Below are positions 59,735 through 64,000 of a stretch of DNA of 64,000 bases, piece after piece. This stretch comes from Kribbella solani (GTDB lineage Bacteria > Actinomycetota > Actinomycetes > Propionibacteriales > Kribbellaceae). The number at the start of each line of letters is the position of its first letter. Positions within the stretch are counted from its first letter, which is position 1. Below the pieces are notes generated by a model. That model saw only the letters and a list, made by a program, of their open reading frames with translations. It had not been told where the DNA came from and did no database searches. Where the stretch lies: NCBI RefSeq assembly GCF_014205295.1, contig NZ_JACHNF010000001.1, positions 3,658,001 through 3,722,000 of the forward strand, read 5' to 3'. Made by a program: the position numbers and the translations under genes.

Positions 59735-60603
59735 CCACCGAATCGCTTCTCGAGATCGGCCAGCTCGGCCGCGCCCTGCTCGGACTCGAACCGCCGCGCC
59801 TCGGCGATCCCGGGCGTGCGATCGATGTAACCCTGCAACGAACCGCTGTCACGCAGTTCGGTCAGCAGTGCCCGCTGCGCATGCAACGCCGCCGTGAGCA
59901 ACCACCCAGGCAGAAGTGCCGCGTCCGCGCCAAGTTCCGCGAACCGCTGCACCGACATCCCCTTGGGCAACACGCCGATCAGCGGCTTGTCGAACGCGGC
60001 GCGAGTCTTCGCGATGTCTTCAGGCGTACGAGCCGCCAGCCACAGCGCGTCCGCCCCGGCCTCGACGCACTCCCCCAGCCGATCCAGTACCTCACCGAGA
60101 TCGCCTTTGACCTCGGAGCGCGCGATGACCAGCAAGCTGTCGTCCGTACGCGCATCGACCGCGACGCGAATCCGATCGACGAGTTCACGCCGGCCGACCG
60201 TCGCGGGCTCGACCCCTTCCAGGTACGCGGGCCGTTTCGGGAAACGCTGGTCTTCCAGATGCAACGCGGCGACCCCGGCACGCTCGTACTCGCGCACCGT
60301 CCGCGCCACGTTCGCGACCCCGCCGAACCCGGTGTCGGCGTCCGCGATCACCGGCAGCTCGACCGCGTCCACCACCCGCCGGATCGCGTCGACCGTCTCC
60401 GTCAGGGTCAGGATTCCGGCGTCGGCGTACCCGGCCAGATGATGCAGAACGCTGCCGGAGCAGTGCACCGCGGGCATCCCGACGGACTCGATCAGCCGCG
60501 CGGTGACCGCGTCACCACAGCTCGGCGCGAGCACGATGTCCGGCCGGGCGAGCAGCTCCCGCAACCGCCGGCGCCGGTCGCCCGCCGTCGTCCCATCAGC
60601 CAT
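59731..60603 (-). CDS. Isocitrate lyase/PEP mutase superfamily protein
   Basis: A 290-aa (beta/alpha)8 enzyme starting MADGTTAGDRRRRLRELLAR. The Mg site is VIADADTGFGG with LEDQRFPKRPAYLEG. The lyase loop normally reads KRCGH; here the catalytic Cys is absent, so a (methyl)isocitrate lyase is unlikely and an oxaloacetate/2-oxo-acid decarboxylase or carbon-carbon hydrolase is more likely. It is divergent from the first aldolase gene. Confidence 0.87.
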   Translation of the reverse strand: MADGTTAGDRRRRLRELLARPDIVLAPSCGDAVTARLIESVGMPAVHCSGSVLHHLAGYADAGILTLTETVDAIRRVVDAVELPVIADADTGFGGVANVARTVREYERAGVAALHLEDQRFPKRPAYLEGVEPATVGRRELVDRIRVAVDARTDDSLLVIARSEVKGDLGEVLDRLGECVEAGADALWLAARTPEDIAKTRAAFDKPLIGVLPKGMSVQRFAELGADAALLPGWLLTAALHAQRALLTELRDSGSLQGYIDRTPGIAEARRFESEQGAAELADLEKRFGG

Positions 60604-60620
60604 TCGGACCCTCCTCGAGA

Positions 60621-60650
60621 ATTTAGTACAGGCCTCTACTTTGCATGATT
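60621..60650. promoter_or_regulatory. Catabolic-cluster operator, site 2
   Basis: A 30-bp box with AGTACAGGCCTCTACT (60625-60640) in the 81-bp region between the divergent PEP-mutase-like and class II aldolase genes, so it can control both. Confidence 0.78.
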
Positions 60651-60684
60651 GCATAGTTTCCAGGTTCAGAGTACGTTGGCCGGC

Positions 60685-61443
60685 ATGACAGAGGGATCAC
60701 TCCGGCCTGCTTCGATCCCTGCCGAGCTGGCAACGGATCTCGTCGCGGCCTGCCGCCTGCTGCACGCGCAAGGCCTGCTGACGTACAGCGGCCACGTTTC
60801 GGCCCGGCTGCCGGACGGTGCCGGGATGGTCATTCATTCCCGGGACAAACACCGTGGTGCCGTGACGGCAGCGGATCTGCTGACCTGCGATCTGACCGGC
60901 CAAGCGCATCTCCCGGCCGGCCAGCAGCGCGTACCGATCGAAGTCTTCATCCATACCGGGATCTACCGGAACCGCCCCGATGTGCAGTCCGTCGTGCACA
61001 CGCATTCGCCGCTGGCGGCGGTGTTCAGTACGACGCGGACGCCGATCGTCGCGGCGAAGAATCACGCCTACCGGTGGCGAGACGGCGTACCTACTCATCC
61101 CGATCCGACCCACATCGGCAGCAGCGAACAAGGCGCCGAGCTCGCGGCCACGCTCGGCCGCCACCACGCGGCCTTGCTACGTACGCACGGCGGCGTCATC
61201 GTTGCCGAAAGCATCGAAGCGGCCGTTGTCGACAGCATCCATTTCGAAGAGAACCTGAAGACCCAGCTCGCCGCGACCAGCCTCGGTCAGTTCGCTCCGC
61301 TCACGGACGACGAGCTCGACCGGCTCAGCGCCGGCTTCAACCGGGAACGGCACGTCCGCCGGCTGTGGCGCTACTACCTCGAAGACGCGACGCTCGGCAG
61401 GAACCATCGGACGGCGTCGCTCGAGCCGGAACCGATCGCATGA
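60685..61443 (+). CDS. Class II aldolase/adducin family protein 1
   Basis: A 252-aa zinc aldolase-fold enzyme: metal-binding HTHSP and LLRTHGGVIVAES, with GHVSARLPDG as the phosphate or substrate loop. Members act as fuculose-phosphate-like aldolases, epimerases or decarboxylases. It is the first gene of the plus-strand operon; its TGA overlaps the second aldolase ATG. The two aldolase genes may form one enzyme or act in sequence. Confidence 0.88.
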   Translation: MTEGSLRPASIPAELATDLVAACRLLHAQGLLTYSGHVSARLPDGAGMVIHSRDKHRGAVTAADLLTCDLTGQAHLPAGQQRVPIEVFIHTGIYRNRPDVQSVVHTHSPLAAVFSTTRTPIVAAKNHAYRWRDGVPTHPDPTHIGSSEQGAELAATLGRHHAALLRTHGGVIVAESIEAAVVDSIHFEENLKTQLAATSLGQFAPLTDDELDRLSAGFNRERHVRRLWRYYLEDATLGRNHRTASLEPEPIA

Positions 61444-62159
61444 TTGGGCAACCCAACGACCTCGACGAGGCGCGCGAGTTGCTCGCGGACGCCTGCCGGG
61501 TGCTGTACCGGCTCGGCCTGGTCGACTACATGGGCCATCCGAGTATCCGGATACCCGGCTCCGACCTGATCCTGATCAAGCCGCGGCATTCGACCCGGAT
61601 CGGCGCGCAGGACGCGATCCCGCCGGAACGGATGGCGGTGATCGATCTCGACGGCCGCCTGATCGCCGGCACCGACCCGCCGCCCGGCGAACGGTTCATC
61701 CACACCGCGATCTACCGGGCCCGGCCGGACGTCGGCGCGATCGTCCACACCCATCAACCGATGGCGACGGTGATGGGGATCGCCGGCGAACCGATCCAGC
61801 CGATTCTGCACGTCCAGTCGGAGCTGGTGTCCACACCGGTTCCGGTCTGGGAGTGCGCGAAACTCGTCACCGACGCCGAGCTCGGCGCGGACCTGGCCCA
61901 AGCCCTTGGTACGCATCGCGTCTGCCATCTTCGCGGCCACGGAATCGTCAGCGTGGCCGAATCCCTGCCCGAGGCCGTGATCAACGCGATCCATCTCGAG
62001 CAGCTGGCCGAGGCGTCCTGGCGGGTCCGCGCGCTGGGCGCGCGGCCGCGGGTCATTCCACCCGGCGAGATCGAGCAGCGCGCCGCCACCGGCTCCGGCT
62101 GGGCGGTGCGCTGGCACTACTACCTGGAGACAACCGACCACACCATGAGGAGAACGTGA
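61440..62159 (+). CDS. Class II aldolase/adducin family protein 2
   Basis: A 239-aa relative of the preceding gene: HTHQP and HLRGHGIVSVAES give the metal ligands, and YMGHPSIRIPGSD the N-terminal loop. The identity between the two is low enough that separate reactions or a heteromer are both possible. ATGA overlap with gene 1 and TGATG overlap with the next VOC gene indicate strict co-translation. Confidence 0.88.
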   Translation: MIGQPNDLDEARELLADACRVLYRLGLVDYMGHPSIRIPGSDLILIKPRHSTRIGAQDAIPPERMAVIDLDGRLIAGTDPPPGERFIHTAIYRARPDVGAIVHTHQPMATVMGIAGEPIQPILHVQSELVSTPVPVWECAKLVTDAELGADLAQALGTHRVCHLRGHGIVSVAESLPEAVINAIHLEQLAEASWRVRALGARPRVIPPGEIEQRAATGSGWAVRWHYYLETTDHTMRRT

Positions 62160-63391
62160 TGACCGCGCAACCGGCTGCCCGGAAGAAGTTCGACGTCGGC
62201 GGGGTACTGCTGGACCGCCCGTTCAAGATCCGCAGACTCAACCACTTCGGCCTCAACACCGCGGACATGGACGCCGCGCTGCACTTCTACGGAACCCTGC
62301 TCGGCTTCCGGGTCACCGACACCCTGGACATGACCGGGATCGTCAAACGCCGCTTCCCCGACCTGGAACAGCCTTGTTCCGGTACGGGTTACTTCCTGCA
62401 GCACAACAGCGACCACCACACGCTCGTACTGTTCAGCGCCTGGCACTACCAGACCCTGATGGGCAACCTGCCCGACGGCGTGAGCGCGAACCAGATCACC
62501 TGGCAGGCAAACAGCATGGCCGAGGTGAACAACGCGATCGGCTGGTTCCAGGGCAACGGTCACAAGCTGCACAAGGTCGGCCGGGACATGCCGGGATCGA
62601 ACTGGCACCTGTACATGTTCGATCCCGACCGGCACCGGAACGAGATCGTGTACGGCATCGAGCAGATCGGCTGGGACGGTCTGAGCAAGCCACGCGAAAT
62701 GTACTACCGCGCCTTCCACGACACGCCCGCGATCCCGCAGACCAACGAGTACACCGAGGTCCAGGATGCGCTTGCCCGCGGCATCGACATCCACTCCGGG
62801 TACCGCCACCTGGACGCGCTGCCGGCGAACCACGACGTCGAAGGCATCATGCTCCCCCGCCCGTTCAAGGTCGTGAAGCACGGGCCGGTCGGGCTGTTCG
62901 TGGAGGACCTGGAGATCGCGCTGGACTTCTACGTCCACGAACTCGGTTTCACCATCACCGAAGAGGTCACGTACGAGGGCCATCGCTGCGTCTACCTGCG
63001 CGCGAACACCGAACATCACTCGCTGGCGCTGTACCCGATCGAGATGCGCGGAGTCACGGGCCTTGCACAGACCAGTACGACGGCGATGTTCGGCTGCCAG
63101 GTCGCGAGCTACCGGCAACTGCGCAACGCGGTGGAGTTCTTCAAGGCCAACGGTTGCGACGTACTCGAACCTGATCCCGCGCTGCACCCGGGGATCGACT
63201 ACGCCGCGCACGTGGTGGACCCGGACGGGCACGTCGTGCAGCTCTACTACTACATGGAGCAGATCGGCTGGGACGGCAAGCCGCGGCCGGCCGCGGAGCG
63301 TCCGGTGATCACACCCGGCGAATGGCCCGAAACCGTGCCGAACTACAGCGACACCTATCAGGGCGAGACGTTCCTCGGCCCGTGGGGCTGA
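62159..63391 (+). CDS. Two-module VOC protein (extradiol dioxygenase-like)
   Basis: A 410-aa protein with two VOC modules. Module 1: LNHFGLNTADMDAALHFY, HNSDHHTLVLF and a Glu in RNEIVYGIEQIGWDG. Module 2: GPVGLFVEDLEIALDFY, NTEHHSLALYP and DGHVVQLYYYMEQIGWDG. This resembles type I extradiol ring-cleavage dioxygenases, though with longer inter-module and C-terminal parts than catechol 2,3-dioxygenase. A ring-opening role is inferred. The IGWDG tail appears three times in the cluster. Confidence 0.88.
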   Translation: MTAQPAARKKFDVGGVLLDRPFKIRRLNHFGLNTADMDAALHFYGTLLGFRVTDTLDMTGIVKRRFPDLEQPCSGTGYFLQHNSDHHTLVLFSAWHYQTLMGNLPDGVSANQITWQANSMAEVNNAIGWFQGNGHKLHKVGRDMPGSNWHLYMFDPDRHRNEIVYGIEQIGWDGLSKPREMYYRAFHDTPAIPQTNEYTEVQDALARGIDIHSGYRHLDALPANHDVEGIMLPRPFKVVKHGPVGLFVEDLEIALDFYVHELGFTITEEVTYEGHRCVYLRANTEHHSLALYPIEMRGVTGLAQTSTTAMFGCQVASYRQLRNAVEFFKANGCDVLEPDPALHPGIDYAAHVVDPDGHVVQLYYYMEQIGWDGKPRPAAERPVITPGEWPETVPNYSDTYQGETFLGPWG

Positions 63392-63427
63392 CCGACCATC
63401 CGTTCCCGTTCACAAGGAGAACATTTC

Positions 63428-64000
63428 ATGTCCGAAGACATCACGGCCGGCCGGATCAAGGTCGGTGAGCTCAACGCGTACCTGGCCCGGCCGACCGCTC
63501 CGCACACCGGCGGGATGCTCCTGCTGCCGATGCTCAGTGGGCTGGGCAAGCAGCTCCGCACGTACGCCGAGGACGTCGCCCGCACCGGGGTCGCCGCACT
63601 GGCCTGGGACCCGTGGCACGGTCCGACCGGCGACGAGCTCGATCACGAGCAGCTCCGCGGGTTGCTCGGTGGCCTGAAGGACCCGACCGCGCTCGAAGAG
63701 CAGAAGACCCTGCTGGACCACATGTTCGGCGAGCTGGGCCTGGCCAAGGTCGGCGTGATGGGCTGGTGCCTCGGCGGCCGGTACGCGCTGGTGCTCGCCG
63801 CGCACGACCACCGGGTCGCCAGCTGCGTCGCGTACCACCCGACGGTGATGCCCGAGCCGACGCCGGCCCAGGACGAGGACGCTGTCGCGCTGGCCAGCGA
63901 GATCACCTGCCCGACGTCACTGATCTACCCGGGCGCGGACCACATCGTGCCGCTGGAGAGCTTCAAGCTGCTGCAGAAGGCGCTGAACAAGCGGGAGTCG
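63428..64000 (+). CDS. Dienelactone hydrolase family protein 2 (3' partial)
   Basis: 191 codons are present and the gene runs off the window. ATG 63428 has AAGGAG at good distance, 36 bp after the VOC stop. The nucleophile is Cys in GWCLGGRYALV and the Asp follows in YPGADHIVP; the His lies beyond the window end. It is probably the enol-lactone or vinylogous hydrolase of the plus operon, parallel to the one at 51478-52221. Confidence 0.88.
   Translation, partial: MSEDITAGRIKVGELNAYLARPTAPHTGGMLLLPMLSGLGKQLRTYAEDVARTGVAALAWDPWHGPTGDELDHEQLRGLLGGLKDPTALEEQKTLLDHMFGELGLAKVGVMGWCLGGRYALVLAAHDHRVASCVAYHPTVMPEPTPAQDEDAVALASEITCPTSLIYPGADHIVPLESFKLLQKALNKRES

Overview
The window is high-GC actinobacterial DNA. 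GTG and TTG starts and 4-bp ATGA/GTGA gene overlaps are common. The gene families are typical of Nocardioidaceae and Streptomyces relatives: an EccC-type secretion ATPase with WXG100 protein, an actinobacterial Flp/Tad pilus locus with a LysM/BTAD regulator, an SCO6745-family protein and a NarL-type two-component system. A Kribbella-like organism is my inference from content and style, not a database result. No rRNA, tRNA or CRISPR was seen.

1-4.5 kb: the 3' part of a PucR-type regulator, a PaiB-like flavin-binding regulator, a hypothetical gene preceded by an in-frame His-rich stretch, a frameshifted ArsR-type regulator and a small membrane protein.

4.6-26.2 kb: a secretion and pilus island. 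It starts with an FHA/FtsK ATPase (EccC type), a small helical protein, a 711-aa cytoplasmic-looking protein and two lipoproteins. A WXG100 protein and a nine-gene Tad/Flp operon follow (SAF/CpaB, TadZ-like, CpaF, TadB, TadC, Flp, two TadE-like, TadG-like) with a LysM-BTAD membrane regulator. The Tad core is bracketed by two inverted copies of a lipoprotein plus secreted-protein gene pair. One 741-bp tract is identical between copies while neighbouring parts have diverged, as expected of gene conversion. Three copies of a palindrome (core TTGCAGSWWCCTGCAA) lie in the promoter regions of this island and suggest one regulon.

26.2-44.6 kb: small-molecule catabolism. First an APC permease, alpha/beta hydrolase, FAH-family enzyme and aldehyde dehydrogenase run divergently from an XRE-cupin regulator. 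Then come an ILVD/EDD dehydratase, an FAD oxidoreductase, a class III aminotransferase, and a complete P450/ferredoxin reductase/ferredoxin system divergent from a LysR gene. A second LysR gene faces a metallo-beta-lactamase-fold protein and an FAD aromatic hydroxylase.

44.7-49.4 kb: a MacB-like ABC exporter divergent from a NarL-type histidine kinase/response regulator pair, then an SCO6745-family gene.

49.7-64 kb: a large catabolic cluster, probably for an aromatic or cyclic acid. The minus operon encodes VOC protein, UbiD, thiolase, DUF35 protein, CaiB/BaiF protein, FAD monooxygenase, SnoaL-like protein, dienelactone hydrolase, NAD(P)H-FMN reductase and SDR. A second minus pair (PEP-mutase-like, UbiX) is divergent from a plus operon (two class II aldolases, a two-domain VOC protein, a second dienelactone hydrolase cut by the window end). 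The same 30-bp box, centred on AGTACAGGCCTCTACT, precedes both the long operon and the divergent pair. No regulator gene is present beside it.
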